Below, one piece after another: positions 27,205 through 36,727 of a DNA stretch of 64,000 nucleotides (position 1 is the first letter of the stretch; each line of letters opens with the position of its first letter). The stretch covers positions 399,348 to 463,347 of the forward strand of contig JAHDIH010000004.1 of the NCBI GenBank assembly GCA_020630875.1. The letters are read 5' to 3'. Below the pieces are notes generated by a model that worked only from the letters and a program-made list of their open reading frames with translations, was not told the DNA's origin and ran no database searches. Made by a program: the position numbers and the translations under genes. Source of the stretch: Deltaproteobacteria bacterium. Its GTDB lineage: Bacteria > Myxococcota_A > Polyangia > Haliangiales > Haliangiaceae.

Positions 27205-28071
27205 TTACGGAGCAGCAACCCATCCCGCAACTTCTCCTACTTTTACGGCTCGAGCATTGTCATTTAAAAAGAATTTATCGCTTGCATTTTTTTCTGAAAC
27301 AAATGCAACGAGATTACATTCCGAGGCATCATCGCAAAGTGTCAAATCAACACTGAAAGTCGTCTCAACCACGTTACCCGCCGAAACATCTATGACTTCA
27401 CCACCAGCTCCATTGCTTGCAAAGCCACGAACTACAGACTTGTGAACGAAGTCGACGATGGGATCACCGGCCCCAAAATAGGGGTGGTCTGACTGAGTAT
27501 TCAAATAGTTGCGTTGGTCTGCTATTGCTTCAGATTCGACTACCCACAAAGAAAGAGAGAGGTCTGATTGAGGCACCGTGGGACACGATACAGAGACAGT
27601 GACTGCTGATGCATCCCTGGCGTCGATGGCAAGTCCACACTGGGGAATCTTTGCTAGCTCGGCCTCCAACGCACTAGTTAACTCGTCTCGAATTTGTAGC
27701 TCACCGTTGAGATAGAAACTGGGGTAGACGTTGCTATTAAGATAACTCACTCTGCTGTCTACGGCGTCGCTGGATAACGAATCACTACCATTGTAGAGGC
27801 TCAGAAGATGATAGTCCTGAGCCAAAACCGTGACCGCATCAAGAGCCCTGTTAGCGTCGGGATCATAGCCAGACCACGTCCCTCTGAGATTCTCAAGAAT
27901 TGGAAACTTTTTGAAAGCTGTTGGCAACTCTCCCAGAAGCGGCGGGGGTTCAACAGGTGCGTCCCCACCAGCATCTGGTGAGTCGGTCGGTGCATCGACA
28001 AGCGCCGCCGAGGAATTGTCTCCACTACACGAGCACAGAATCACTAAAACAACTGTTGCAATCAATTTCAT
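27205..28071 (-). CDS. Hypothetical lipoprotein with Asp/Ala/Pro linker
   Basis: 288 residues from ATG 28071, which begins MKLIATVVLVILCSC (lipobox Cys15); the longer frame from 28107 would put 12 residues before it. A linker rich in Asp, Ala and Pro (DAPTDSPDAGGDAPVEPPP) spaces the domain from the membrane, as in many delta-proteobacterial lipoproteins. The remainder contains a segment like FYLNGELQIRDELTSALEAE and paired cysteines (CGLAIDARD / VSVSCPTVPQ; LCDDASECNLVAFV) that may close small disulfide loops. The QDYHLLSLYNGSD and YPSFYLNGEL pattern hints at a thioredoxin-like fold without the CxxC; this is a weak impression. Confidence 0.68.
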   Translation of the reverse strand: MKLIATVVLVILCSCSGDNSSAALVDAPTDSPDAGGDAPVEPPPLLGELPTAFKKFPILENLRGTWSGYDPDANRALDAVTVLAQDYHLLSLYNGSDSLSSDAVDSRVSYLNSNVYPSFYLNGELQIRDELTSALEAELAKIPQCGLAIDARDASAVTVSVSCPTVPQSDLSLSLWVVESEAIADQRNYLNTQSDHPYFGAGDPIVDFVHKSVVRGFASNGAGGEVIDVSAGNVVETTFSVDLTLCDDASECNLVAFVSEKNASDKFFLNDNARAVKVGEVAGWVAAP

Positions 28072-28242
28072 TCCGATAGTTTCGAATAGCAATCCGTAGT
28101 GTTTCAAGGACCAATGTAAGAGACAAAACGACTTATAGTCAGCCTCTATTTGGATTTCTTCAAAACTTCTAGAGGTTCACAAGGAATGTACCCTGCGTGT
28201 CGGCCCCAATAGTGCGCCGTTGACTTTACGAAGCTTGGCAGC

Positions 28243-28968
28243 ATGTACGGTCAGTTTACAGGTATGTACAAAATCAAAGAGGACATGCATATTCATTCTT
28301 CCTACTCCGACGGCAAAGGTTCTTTGGTAGAGAACATCCTAACTGCTCAAAAAGTGGGTCTAGAGCGCATTTGCCTCGTAGATCACGTACGCAGAGATAC
28401 GGAGTGGTTATCGGCGTTTGTTTCTCATATTGAGAATTTACGTTCGCTTTTTCCCATTTCGATATTTTCAGGGGCTGAAACTAAGCTTCTAAATACCAAT
28501 GGATTACTTGACGTTCCTCCGGACTTCGAAGTGGTGGACTACTTGTACGTCGCAGATCATCAGTTTCCTTCTTGTGATGGCCCTGTTAAGCCCACCGAGA
28601 TCAGAAAGCAAATCAACTCTGGCTTGCTGAAAAAGTCATCAGCGATCGAAATGTTGGTGGAATCTTACATAAATGCACTTAACAAATACGACCGCGTAGT
28701 TATCGCACACCCCTTTAGTATCCTTCCGAAAATAGGGTTAACAGAGAAAGACATTCCAAAATCACTTTTGGCAAAAATGGCTAAAGAAGTCTGCGCATCA
28801 AACGCACAAATTGAAATAGATGAACGTTGGCGTTGCCCCACTCTGGAAACGGTCAAAACCTTCATGCTTTCGGGTTGTACGATAATTTATAGTACTGACA
28901 GCCATAAGTGCAGCACAATAGGTGTTTACGACTACGGTCTTCAATTGAAGGCTGCTCTAAATGCTTAG
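28243..28968 (+). CDS. PHP-domain metal-dependent phosphoesterase
   Basis: 241 residues. The PHP signature is clear: HIHSSYSDG near residue 16 (motif I), LVDHVRR near 46 (motif II), GAETKLL near 79, ADHQFPS, AHPFSIL near 156 and TDSHK near 222. These His/Asp/Glu residues bind a cluster of two or three metals and hydrolyse phosphate esters; relatives include histidinol phosphatase and YcdX-like enzymes. No signal peptide, so cytoplasmic. ATG 28243 and ATG 28264 are both possible starts. The 3' end overlaps the next gene by eight bases, implying coupled translation with an outer-membrane protein; the physiological substrate is unknown. Confidence 0.85.
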   Translation: MYGQFTGMYKIKEDMHIHSSYSDGKGSLVENILTAQKVGLERICLVDHVRRDTEWLSAFVSHIENLRSLFPISIFSGAETKLLNTNGLLDVPPDFEVVDYLYVADHQFPSCDGPVKPTEIRKQINSGLLKKSSAIEMLVESYINALNKYDRVVIAHPFSILPKIGLTEKDIPKSLLAKMAKEVCASNAQIEIDERWRCPTLETVKTFMLSGCTIIYSTDSHKCSTIGVYDYGLQLKAALNA

Positions 28969-30058
28969 GTTGGTAGCAACTTGTTCACTAGTCTTCTCTT
29001 TGTCCGCTCTAGGCGACACCATGGAAAAAGCGCTCGAACTCCGATCAGAAGGTAAAATCGAGCCAGCGATTTTAGTTCTTGAAAAGCTTTTGCAGGGAGA
29101 AAAAGGTAACGTCTCTATCAAGCGTGAACTAGCTGTTACGCTTTCCTGGGATGGACAATACGATCGCTCTATCGATATCTACCGTAGTTTATCGGAAAAC
29201 TCAGACGATCACTCCATAAAAGTGGACATGGCGCGCGTCCTACTTTGGAAGGGAAAATTAGATAAGGTACAAGCGATTCTGACCCCTTTGAAACACAGAC
29301 CCGATGCGCTACTGCTACTTGCACAGAGAGAGTCCATTCTCGGAAATCCGAAACGAGCAAGAAGACTGCTAGAAAAGATTCCATCTTCTTCACCTTTACG
29401 CGACGAAGCCACGAGGTTTCGAAAACAGATTGAGAATGACCGCCGGCTCCAGATAACCAATAAATTTGGTGGTGATGGCGAAGACCTACAATTTTCAGTC
29501 GCCGCACAGTACAAACACAGTCAAAAATGGACGTGGTTCCTGAATGTTGGCGAAAGAAACCTAAATGATGTGCGTGGGCAAAACTACACAACGACTTTTG
29601 GCGTATCTCATAAAAGCGGGAGGAACCTACTTTCAATTGAGGCAGGAAAATACAACAACGATTGGGGAGTCAGGGCGGGATACAGCACCAAGTTGTCCTC
29701 TCTCGGCCTAGGAATTTCAGCTCTGAGAGCCAGCGGAGACGCCACTCGGTTGTCCCTAGTACTCGATCATCAGGTTTTAAAGAAACTCAATCTCGCTGTA
29801 GGAGCAGGCTCCACCATAGAGGGACTCGATAAGTACGCAGTTGTCAGACTCATTTCGGAATCTAAGTCTTGGCTAGTTATGACCACTGCATCAGCTCCTT
29901 TGGAACAATCCAATTGGCGAGGAACCTTGTCCGCGAGCGTTGCCCACAGGTTAAACCGCGCTGTGTCACTTAATTCAGAAGGAAGCGTGCTTTTGTTCAA
30001 TCCTAACGAAGCGGTGTCTACGGTTCTCGTCGGTATCACGATCCATCTCGATATATGA
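28961..30058 (+). CDS. TPR plus outer-membrane beta-barrel protein (YaiO-like)
   Basis: 365 residues with a cleavable signal (LVATCSLVFSLSALGD). Residues 20-150 are helical repeats with TPR spacing (YDRSIDIYRSLSENSDDH; PKRARRLLEKI). Residues 165-365 are alternating strands ending in TIHLDI, as in a small outer-membrane barrel. The order TPR then barrel fits the YaiO family, some members of which sit in polysaccharide-secretion loci. Coupled to the PHP gene upstream and followed after 90 bases by another exported or envelope protein. A role in exporting or modifying a glycan would fit, but is inference. Confidence 0.78.
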   Translation: MLRLVATCSLVFSLSALGDTMEKALELRSEGKIEPAILVLEKLLQGEKGNVSIKRELAVTLSWDGQYDRSIDIYRSLSENSDDHSIKVDMARVLLWKGKLDKVQAILTPLKHRPDALLLLAQRESILGNPKRARRLLEKIPSSSPLRDEATRFRKQIENDRRLQITNKFGGDGEDLQFSVAAQYKHSQKWTWFLNVGERNLNDVRGQNYTTTFGVSHKSGRNLLSIEAGKYNNDWGVRAGYSTKLSSLGLGISALRASGDATRLSLVLDHQVLKKLNLAVGAGSTIEGLDKYAVVRLISESKSWLVMTTASAPLEQSNWRGTLSASVAHRLNRAVSLNSEGSVLLFNPNEAVSTVLVGITIHLDI

Positions 30059-30148
30059 TCTCAAATCGCGACAGGATTCCGCAAATGAAACAAATTTTCA
30101 CTGTAAAACAGGTGCAAAAATGGGCACGAAAATTGAAGTACTCAAGGC

Positions 30149-30865
30149 GTGTACATATCGATAATCAACGTCCTCGTAACGCTAACGTTAAGCAGCGAGC
30201 ATCGCACCTTAACACCAGAAAAAGCAGCTGAAAGGGTCACCAGAATTAGTCAGATGGAGCCTTTTCCCATAGACCGAGTGGAATGGAGCGACAGGCTAGA
30301 AATGTCTTTGGTGGGTTCAAAGTACGCGAAGCGGGAAATATGGACTGTCGATGGCGAAAAGTTTATTGCCTTTTTAGGCTATGGCAACGCAGGAAACTAC
30401 ATATTTCGAATTAATTCAAAGAAGACCAGGATACTTCAAGCGCCTCATGCTTTTCACGACCTTAACACCGGAGAAATCGCCGCCCAAATGTTTTTTTCTG
30501 GCAGGTACCGACGTGAGTTTCAAGCGCTGTTTACCAACACCGCGCATCGCAAACATGGCAAGAATCGAATCAACGAACTAACCAAAAACGAGAGTCACCC
30601 TTTTCAATGGACTACGTGTCACCACGCTAGAGAAAAAGACGTGATCATTCAGCTTCATGGATTCAAAAAAGGGAAGTCAGATCCACACATTATACTTAGT
30701 GGCGGTAAAAATGAGGATGCGCCAGTGCACGTACTAAAGTCAAAATTCCAATTGTCTTTGCTGGGTACAACGAGCGTCTACCCCAACGAGATTGGCCGCC
30801 TGGTGCAACTAAAAACAGGCAAGGACAATGCATCAATAAACATGGAGGTATTTTTCTACATGTAG
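30149..30865 (+). CDS. Hypothetical protein, third gene of the PHP / barrel cluster
   Basis: 238 residues from GTG 30149. The first 17 residues are moderately hydrophobic (YISIINVLVTLTLSS) and could be a weak export signal. The middle has several conserved-looking His residues: APHAFHDLNTGEIAAQMFF, then FTNTAHRKHGKN, TTCHHAREKD and IQLHGF. Such spaced His near Asp/Glu suggest a metal site, in style like N-formylglutamate amidohydrolase or carboxypeptidase relatives, but I cannot place it in a family. It is codirectional with the PHP and YaiO-like genes, so the three may act together. Stop at 30865 is followed by a convergent gene. Confidence 0.62.
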   Translation: MYISIINVLVTLTLSSEHRTLTPEKAAERVTRISQMEPFPIDRVEWSDRLEMSLVGSKYAKREIWTVDGEKFIAFLGYGNAGNYIFRINSKKTRILQAPHAFHDLNTGEIAAQMFFSGRYRREFQALFTNTAHRKHGKNRINELTKNESHPFQWTTCHHAREKDVIIQLHGFKKGKSDPHIILSGGKNEDAPVHVLKSKFQLSLLGTTSVYPNEIGRLVQLKTGKDNASINMEVFFYM

Positions 30866-30967
30866 AAACTTCGCTAAGTCTAAGACGTAAAATACTCAGC
30901 GATTCATCCGCTCAAAACAGCTTCCAAGCAGCTTTAGCCATGTCGTTCGACTAGCGGAATAACTCTA

Positions 30968-31780
30968 CTAACTTCGTTTTGTGCGTCTTGCGCGATCGAA
31001 TGCAAAAGACTCCAGACGGCTTCCAACATGGTGGACCGTCGATTCGACGCGCTCCAAATCTTCCTTGGAGGTCGATTTGCAAACAATGCGCCCGCGAAGA
31101 CGGTCTGGCAAATCCAGATCCACAACGAAGGAATAAACCTGGTCTGCTTCAATGACGTCCCCGCAAACGTGTTTGAGTTCTCGTTTTCCGTCAGCCTTGC
31201 TCGAATACCACATTTCTACTCGCGGGATTGCTAGGGCCTCATGAAGACAGTGAGCTACTCCTTCCGCCGCAATAGAAAAACTCGGACTGTCTTTCAAAGC
31301 TTCGCTTACCACAAACTCTGTACCAAGTTGCCTGTTAGCCCATCGTAACTTTTCTTTGTCTTTGTTATGAGCCTGTTGCAGTTGGTCTCTTGAACGAGCC
31401 ATATAGGCAACTTCTGGAATGGGATCAAAGAGCGCGAAGTCGGCTTCCGTAAGTCCAAGCTCCCAGAATCCATTAGCGTCTGGAGCATAAAGTGTTCCAC
31501 AAAGAAGAAATAAATCACCAAAGGGAATCAACATCATCGACAAGGTTTCTTTTGAGTTAGCCGCTTGTACCAACAACTTTCTACCAACAAGAGAAGTTAG
31601 TGACAGCTCCACAATTCGTTGTCCGTTACGCAGCTTGAGTAGCGTTCCATCTTTCGCTGCGTGCGGCCAAATCTTTTTCAAAGAAGGTCCGCAACTATGC
31701 ACGGTCAGACTTTCATCAACGACGAGAAAGAATGGAACGATCGCGGACAAAATTTCGTTGATATTCAGTTTCGTCGCCAT
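30968..31780 (-). CDS. HNOBA-GAF sensor protein without output domain
   Basis: 270 residues from ATG 31780, which has AAGGAG five bases upstream; the frame is open to 31798. Residues about 10-145 match the HNOBA (heme-NO-binding-associated, PAS-like) domain: VPFFLVVDESLTVHSCGPSL, then GLTEADFALFDPIPEVAYM near 118, followed by a coiled-coil DQLQQAHNKDKEKLRWANRQ. Residues about 165-265 look like a GAF domain (FSIAAEGVAHCLHEALAIP). HNOBA normally links an NO-binding H-NOX to a cyclase or kinase; no catalytic domain follows here and no H-NOX gene is in view. It may act as a partner of such a protein encoded elsewhere. Confidence 0.82.
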   Translation of the reverse strand: MATKLNINEILSAIVPFFLVVDESLTVHSCGPSLKKIWPHAAKDGTLLKLRNGQRIVELSLTSLVGRKLLVQAANSKETLSMMLIPFGDLFLLCGTLYAPDANGFWELGLTEADFALFDPIPEVAYMARSRDQLQQAHNKDKEKLRWANRQLGTEFVVSEALKDSPSFSIAAEGVAHCLHEALAIPRVEMWYSSKADGKRELKHVCGDVIEADQVYSFVVDLDLPDRLRGRIVCKSTSKEDLERVESTVHHVGSRLESFAFDRARRTKRS

Positions 31781-31948
31781 CCCCTCTCCTTTCGCCACAC
31801 TTCGGTACGTAGATTGTAATCCATTCGACGTATCAATGCCTGGTTGGGATCAAAGACCTGGCTGAACGGAGCAAAAGGAAGCATGCAGCGAATTTGTCAA
31901 CTCTACTAAATATATGAAATCAAATGATTTGCTGTAACGCGTCATAAG

Positions 31949-31979
31949 TTGGTGCAATTCTCTGAAATAGGAGTATAAT
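31949..31979 (+). promoter_or_regulatory. Candidate promoter of the SNF2 helicase gene (near-leaderless)
   Basis: TATAAT, a perfect -10 box, lies at 31974-31979. Start of transcription would fall near 31986, only about five bases before ATG 31991, so the message may be leaderless. The -35 region is weak: TTGGTG at 31949-31954 is 19 bases upstream. Confidence 0.45.
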
Positions 31980-31990
31980 CGGCACCCGTA

Positions 31991-34912
31991 ATGACTGCGC
32001 CTTCACTACACGAAACTATTCAAGAGCTCTGCACCGACCGAACCTGGTCTCAAGGCGTGAAGCTATTCAAGAACAACGCCGTAAAGAACGCACATAAGGA
32101 GAACGAAGATGTAGTCATCAAGGTTCTCGCTGCCCCCAAACCGATTCCGTTCACAGTAGTACTCTACCCGCAAGAACAAGAGTGGGAATGCTCTTGTACG
32201 TCGAGGTCCAAAGTTTGTTCGCATACCGCCGCTGCAATCATTGCGCTTAAGCAAGACCCCGATATGGCGGCAGAGCCTGAGTCTGGGAGAATTTGCTACA
32301 GATTTCAAAAGCGTCAACAAGCTCTGATGGTCGACCGTTTTGTGCTCGACGATGAGGGGGGAGAAGAGAAATTAAATGCCAGTTTAGGTGCCATATTATC
32401 TGGCCGCGCTTTGGGTCCGAAGATTCTACCAGAACAAATCGATTTACAGATTGACCACCTCCTTGGTGCGAACAATAAAGGCCGAATTCCCTCGGATAAG
32501 GTTCCTGAGCTGTTTCGACTTTTAGAAGGTAGCGGCGCTCCCTGTTACTTTGGCGACCTGTGGGTAGAATGCGACCCCGACCCCATCGGACCGGTTGCCG
32601 CGGTATTGGATGTCAAAGACGACGTAGTTTTAAAAATTGCCGTCAATCCCATGGTTGATGAAATCGTGTCGGCTGGCGTCGTTCGTTGTGCAGACCGTCT
32701 TCATCCAATGTCTCAGACGGAAATCACAGGACGACGACTAGAGAATCTTCCCGTAGAACTGTCCTTTGGATCTAGAATCGGAGATTTAGTTTCAACGATT
32801 CTTCCTGACATACAGCAACAAATCGCCGTAGATGTAAAAAGCAAGAGACTTCCAGGGTTAGAGGAAAAGCTAAAGCCACGAATTGTAATGGACGTAAATC
32901 ACGGCCAACACAGACTCTCTGTAATGCCCATGTTGGTTTACGGGGATCCACCCCGTGCAAGGATCGACATGGGTAAGTTGGTTCATTTAAACGGACCGAT
33001 ACCCGTCCGCGATATCCCAATGGAAAAGCAACTCGTGATGCAGCTGCGTGATGAACTCAACCTAATGCCAGGAAGACTAGTAGAGTTCGAAAAGTCTGAA
33101 GCACTGAAGTTCGCCAAAAGGCTTCAAGAATGGGAAGCCGGCGGCAAGAGGCATCCACTAGATGGCATTGCAAACGAGCCAGAACTGCTTCCGATACTAG
33201 ATATCAATGGCGACGAGTTCGTCATTGAATTCGAAGCTCCGGCTTTCGAAGGTAAATTTAACAAACGAGCTAAAGGCCAACGAGTTGAAGCATCAACTGT
33301 AATTAGTGCTTGGAAAGATGGATTAAGCATGGTGCCTTTGCAAGGTGGCGGATGGGCTCCCCTACCGGCAAACTGGCTTGCAGAACACGGACATCGAGTG
33401 GCAGACTTGCTCGCAGCTCGAGATGAAGAAGGCAAAGTTCGAACTTTTGCGATGCCTGACCTAGCTAAACTGTGCGACGACTTAGACAAACCTCGTCCAC
33501 CAGGGCTGAATCGTTTGGCACCGCTGATTCATGAGTTTACTGAACTTCCTGCCGCTGAGCTTCCCAAAGATCTAACGGCGGATTTGCGTGAATACCAAAC
33601 CGTGGGAGTCAATTGGTTGTCGTTTTTGCGAGAAGCAAAGCTTGGAGCCGTCCTCGCTGACGACATGGGACTCGGAAAAACACTGCAAGCCTTGTGTGCC
33701 ATCAAAGGTAGAGCTCTTGTAGTTTGCCCGCGTAGTGTACTTCACAACTGGAAGTCAGAAATTGAAAAGTTCCGTCCTGACTTAACCGCAACGATCTATC
33801 ACGGACCAAAGCGAAAAATTTCAGATCAAGATGACGTAACACTCACCACCTACGCGCTCATGCGCATCGACAATGAAAAACTATCGAACATTCGATGGGA
33901 CACACTGATTCTCGATGAAGCTCAGGCGATAAAGAATCCGGACAGCCAGGTAGCAAGGTCGGCGTTCAAAATGAAGGCTGAATTTAGAGTGGCACTGTCT
34001 GGTACTCCGGTTGAAAATCGACTTGAAGAACTGTGGAGTCAATTCCATTTTGTTAATCGCGGACTTCTTGGTGGTCGCAACGACTTTAGAGATCGCTACT
34101 CACGTCCGATTCTCCGTGGAGAACCAGGCGCTGCCAAGCGACTGCGCAACAGGATTCGTCCCTTCGTACTTCGCAGAGTAAAGAAGGAAGTAGCGCCAGA
34201 GCTTCCACCGCGTACCGACATGATTCTTCATTGCACTTTGGATGAAAAAGAGCGCAACATCTACGACGCGATTCGCGTAGCAACAAGAAAAGAAATTGTT
34301 GAGAAACTAAAAGATGGTGGCAACGTGCTGCAAGCGTTGGAAGCGCTACTCAGACTAAGGCAAGCTGCATGTCATGCGGGCCTCATCCCCGGGCAAGAGT
34401 TGGAACAATCTTCCAAAGTACGGACGCTTGGAGAAAGTCTTCAGAAGGCTCGCTCGGAAGGGCACAAAGCCCTTGTCTTTTCGCAATGGACGTCCCTACT
34501 CGACAAAATCGAGCCAGAACTGCAAGGCCGCGACCTTTCCTACATTAGACTCGACGGTTCCAGTAGAAACCGCAAAGGCATTGTCGACAAGTTCCAAGCC
34601 AAAGACGGCCCAGGAGTAATGCTCGTTTCGCTAAAGGCCGGAGGTACAGGATTGAACCTTACCGCGGCTGACCACGTATACCTTGTAGACCCATGGTGGA
34701 ACCCAGCCGTCGAAGACCAAGCTGCTGACCGGGCTCATAGGATTGGCCAAGATAAGCCTGTGATGGTTTATCGATTGGTTACAGAGGGAACCGTTGAAGA
34801 GCGGATTCTAAAGCTGCAAGAAAAGAAACGAGAGATCGCCGATGCGGCACTAGGTGATGCGCATCAAGCAGCCTCGCTTACTCGTGACGACCTACTCGCA
34901 TTGTTGGAGTAG
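31991..34912 (+). CDS. SWIM zinc-finger SNF2-family DEAD/DEAH helicase
   Basis: 973 residues. A SWIM finger ([12 protein letters not shown], about 66-77) lies in the N-terminal region, followed by a long SNF2-associated domain. The helicase starts near 540: motif [10 protein letters not shown] near 557, motif [11 protein letters not shown] near 642, motif [12 protein letters not shown], and the second lobe with [11 protein letters not shown] near 830, [10 protein letters not shown] and the VI-type motif [10 protein letters not shown] near 915. SWI2/SNF2 enzymes move along double-stranded DNA and remodel protein-DNA complexes; bacterial SWIM-SNF2 proteins are of poorly known role. The gene is monocistronic, and the leader is very short. 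Length and all motifs fit a complete protein. Confidence 0.93.
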   Translation: MTAPSLHETIQELCTDRTWSQGVKLFKNNAVKNAHKENEDVVIKVLAAPKPIPFTVVLYPQEQEWECSCTSRSKVCSHTAAAIIALKQDPDMAAEPESGRICYRFQKRQQALMVDRFVLDDEGGEEKLNASLGAILSGRALGPKILPEQIDLQIDHLLGANNKGRIPSDKVPELFRLLEGSGAPCYFGDLWVECDPDPIGPVAAVLDVKDDVVLKIAVNPMVDEIVSAGVVRCADRLHPMSQTEITGRRLENLPVELSFGSRIGDLVSTILPDIQQQIAVDVKSKRLPGLEEKLKPRIVMDVNHGQHRLSVMPMLVYGDPPRARIDMGKLVHLNGPIPVRDIPMEKQLVMQLRDELNLMPGRLVEFEKSEALKFAKRLQEWEAGGKRHPLDGIANEPELLPILDINGDEFVIEFEAPAFEGKFNKRAKGQRVEASTVISAWKDGLSMVPLQGGGWAPLPANWLAEHGHRVADLLAARDEEGKVRTFAMPDLAKLCDDLDKPRPPGLNRLAPLIHEFTELPAAELPKDLTADLREYQTVGVNWLSFLREAKLGAVLADDMGLGKTLQALCAIKGRALVVCPRSVLHNWKSEIEKFRPDLTATIYHGPKRKISDQDDVTLTTYALMRIDNEKLSNIRWDTLILDEAQAIKNPDSQVARSAFKMKAEFRVALSGTPVENRLEELWSQFHFVNRGLLGGRNDFRDRYSRPILRGEPGAAKRLRNRIRPFVLRRVKKEVAPELPPRTDMILHCTLDEKERNIYDAIRVATRKEIVEKLKDGGNVLQALEALLRLRQAACHAGLIPGQELEQSSKVRTLGESLQKARSEGHKALVFSQWTSLLDKIEPELQGRDLSYIRLDGSSRNRKGIVDKFQAKDGPGVMLVSLKAGGTGLNLTAADHVYLVDPWWNPAVEDQAADRAHRIGQDKPVMVYRLVTEGTVEERILKLQEKKREIADAALGDAHQAASLTRDDLLALLE

Positions 34913-34968
34913 GTCGTGTTGTTGGAGGTCGATGACTCAGGCGAGCCACCAGCACTTCACTAAGTTTG

Positions 34969-36570
34969 CTAGTCGATATCTACTGCGTCTAAGAATGGAG
35001 AAATTCGAGCGATGTACATGTCGCTTGTACCTCCACCATAAATTGGTTGGGCGCCATTGTCGGTCGCAGGAAGTCCATCAACACCAGTCCCTGCAACGTA
35101 GAGAAATCCGTTAGGATGAATTGCCACGTGACGGACGTTAGTGCTGCCAGGTCCAAAGTAAGTGGCGTCTGTGATATCGGTCAGTTCTGGGTTCATTACA
35201 AAAAGAATACCTTCTTGTCCTGCGCCACTCGCATTAGGATAAAGAGCATTGCTAGTCGTTGGGAATGGTCCCGTACTACTTCCACCAATGATAATGTTAC
35301 CGTCTGCCCGAAGAGTGATTTCGCTGGCAGTTTCGTCTCCAGCGTCGCCGATAAATGTAGAAGCTACAACTTGTGAGAGGTCTGCAGAGAAGCGGGTTAT
35401 CGCAATATCTTGTCCTCCGCCTCGAACTTCGGAGTAAGCACCGCTTGTGGGATGAATCCAATCAACACCAGCATTGAGTGTTTGAACGACGTAAAGGTCG
35501 CCATTAGGATGCACAAGCATCGCGTTCGGCTTCCAATATTGGCTGAAAGTACTGTGTGGGTTGGAAATACCTAGATGGGTACATGCAAGCTCTTGAGTCA
35601 GCTGCGCATTGTATTTGCAAATTACAGGATCGTTAGTATTGGCTGGAATCGTTTGATACGCGCCGGCGGTAGCTAAGGATTTGTCACCTAGCGTTCCTCG
35701 AGGACGTCCAAAAATAAACACGGCGTCTCCGCTTGGCTCCACAATGCAACCAGCGAAAGCCTCTTCCCCTGGTTCTCCGCTGCGTCCTGAGTTTGCTTCC
35801 GAGCCGAGCCCTTTCAGGGTAGCACTAAGAAGGGATGTTAGGTCTGCATTAAATCGTAACGCAATCGCATCCGTTCCTCCGCCCTTAGTTTGGTCGTGGC
35901 CCGGAACCGCGAAAGTAGGATCAGCCCCAAGAAGATGTTCACCGACTAAGTAGATGTCTCCGTTAGCAGGACTCGTACAAGCCCCGCCGAGTTGCTCATC
36001 GGCGGTTCCGCCCCAGTAACTGGCGCCGATAGTCGAAGTCAAGTTCGGCGAAATTCTGGCAACTGCAAAATCATCAGCTCCACTATGAGTGGTAAACGCT
36101 GCCCCAGCGGTTGTAGGCCATCCGCCCCCAGACCAGTTAGCGACAATGGGAGAGCCATCGTCGCGACCGTGAGTGATGGTTCTAAGAATCTCGCGAGTGC
36201 TACCGCCGAAGTAGGTTGCATTCTCAATCCGAGATAGATCTTCGCTGAATCTTGCAATCAGATAGTCTCCTCCTTGACCACCTACAAATTGCGGTTGAGT
36301 CCCGTTGGTAGTTCCTTGGTATCCCGAAGTGTTCACGAATGTTCCAGCAACAATTTCGCCATTGGGAGCGACGTACATCGCGTGTGAGTTTTCGTTACCT
36401 TCGATTCCATAGTACGTGGCGCTACCAATTCTTGGCAGGGCATCGATTGGTGGTGGCGCCCCATCGTTTTGCGTTCCGGCATCTGCGGTTTTACTACCTG
36501 AAGTATTTGTCGGGCCACAGGAAACTAAAGTAAGCGCGAGGGAGAGCAATATATTTTTCGCTGAGTACAT
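34969..36570 (-). CDS. SBBP-repeat beta-propeller lipoprotein
   Basis: 533 residues with a signal ending LVSC (Cys18) and a linker of Asp, Ala and Pro (KTADAGTQNDGAPPPIDALP). The rest is a run of similar units with the Ser/Ala-x-Tyr-[FYW]-Gly-Gly core seen in SBBP repeats: SATYYGIEG, NATYFGGSTREI, GASYWGGTADEQ, ASTFIGDAGDETA and DATYFGPGST, each followed by a strand that ends IARF or VARI. About seven or eight such units fit a beta-propeller. Function of SBBP proteins is unknown; surface location is expected. The protein ends FLDAVDID, similar to three other lipoprotein ends here. Confidence 0.88.
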   Translation of the reverse strand: MYSAKNILLSLALTLVSCGPTNTSGSKTADAGTQNDGAPPPIDALPRIGSATYYGIEGNENSHAMYVAPNGEIVAGTFVNTSGYQGTTNGTQPQFVGGQGGDYLIARFSEDLSRIENATYFGGSTREILRTITHGRDDGSPIVANWSGGGWPTTAGAAFTTHSGADDFAVARISPNLTSTIGASYWGGTADEQLGGACTSPANGDIYLVGEHLLGADPTFAVPGHDQTKGGGTDAIALRFNADLTSLLSATLKGLGSEANSGRSGEPGEEAFAGCIVEPSGDAVFIFGRPRGTLGDKSLATAGAYQTIPANTNDPVICKYNAQLTQELACTHLGISNPHSTFSQYWKPNAMLVHPNGDLYVVQTLNAGVDWIHPTSGAYSEVRGGGQDIAITRFSADLSQVVASTFIGDAGDETASEITLRADGNIIIGGSSTGPFPTTSNALYPNASGAGQEGILFVMNPELTDITDATYFGPGSTNVRHVAIHPNGFLYVAGTGVDGLPATDNGAQPIYGGGTSDMYIARISPFLDAVDID

Positions 36571-36727
36571 CTGACAAATGTCGATTAACTGCTTCTCAAA
36601 TGCAAACTCTATGCAAAGCTGATTTCACAAAGAAATCCCATTCTAGGTCGGCAGTGGTCATACCAGCATTGCGCTTCGCGTCATGTCTTATGGTTGATCT
36701 TGTTTTCAAGATATGAGTTAACGCGTC

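Noticed and set aside
30149..30865. Assignment of the third cluster gene to N-formylglutamate amidohydrolase
   Set aside because: Only the spacing of His residues is suggestive; no characteristic motif could be confirmed.
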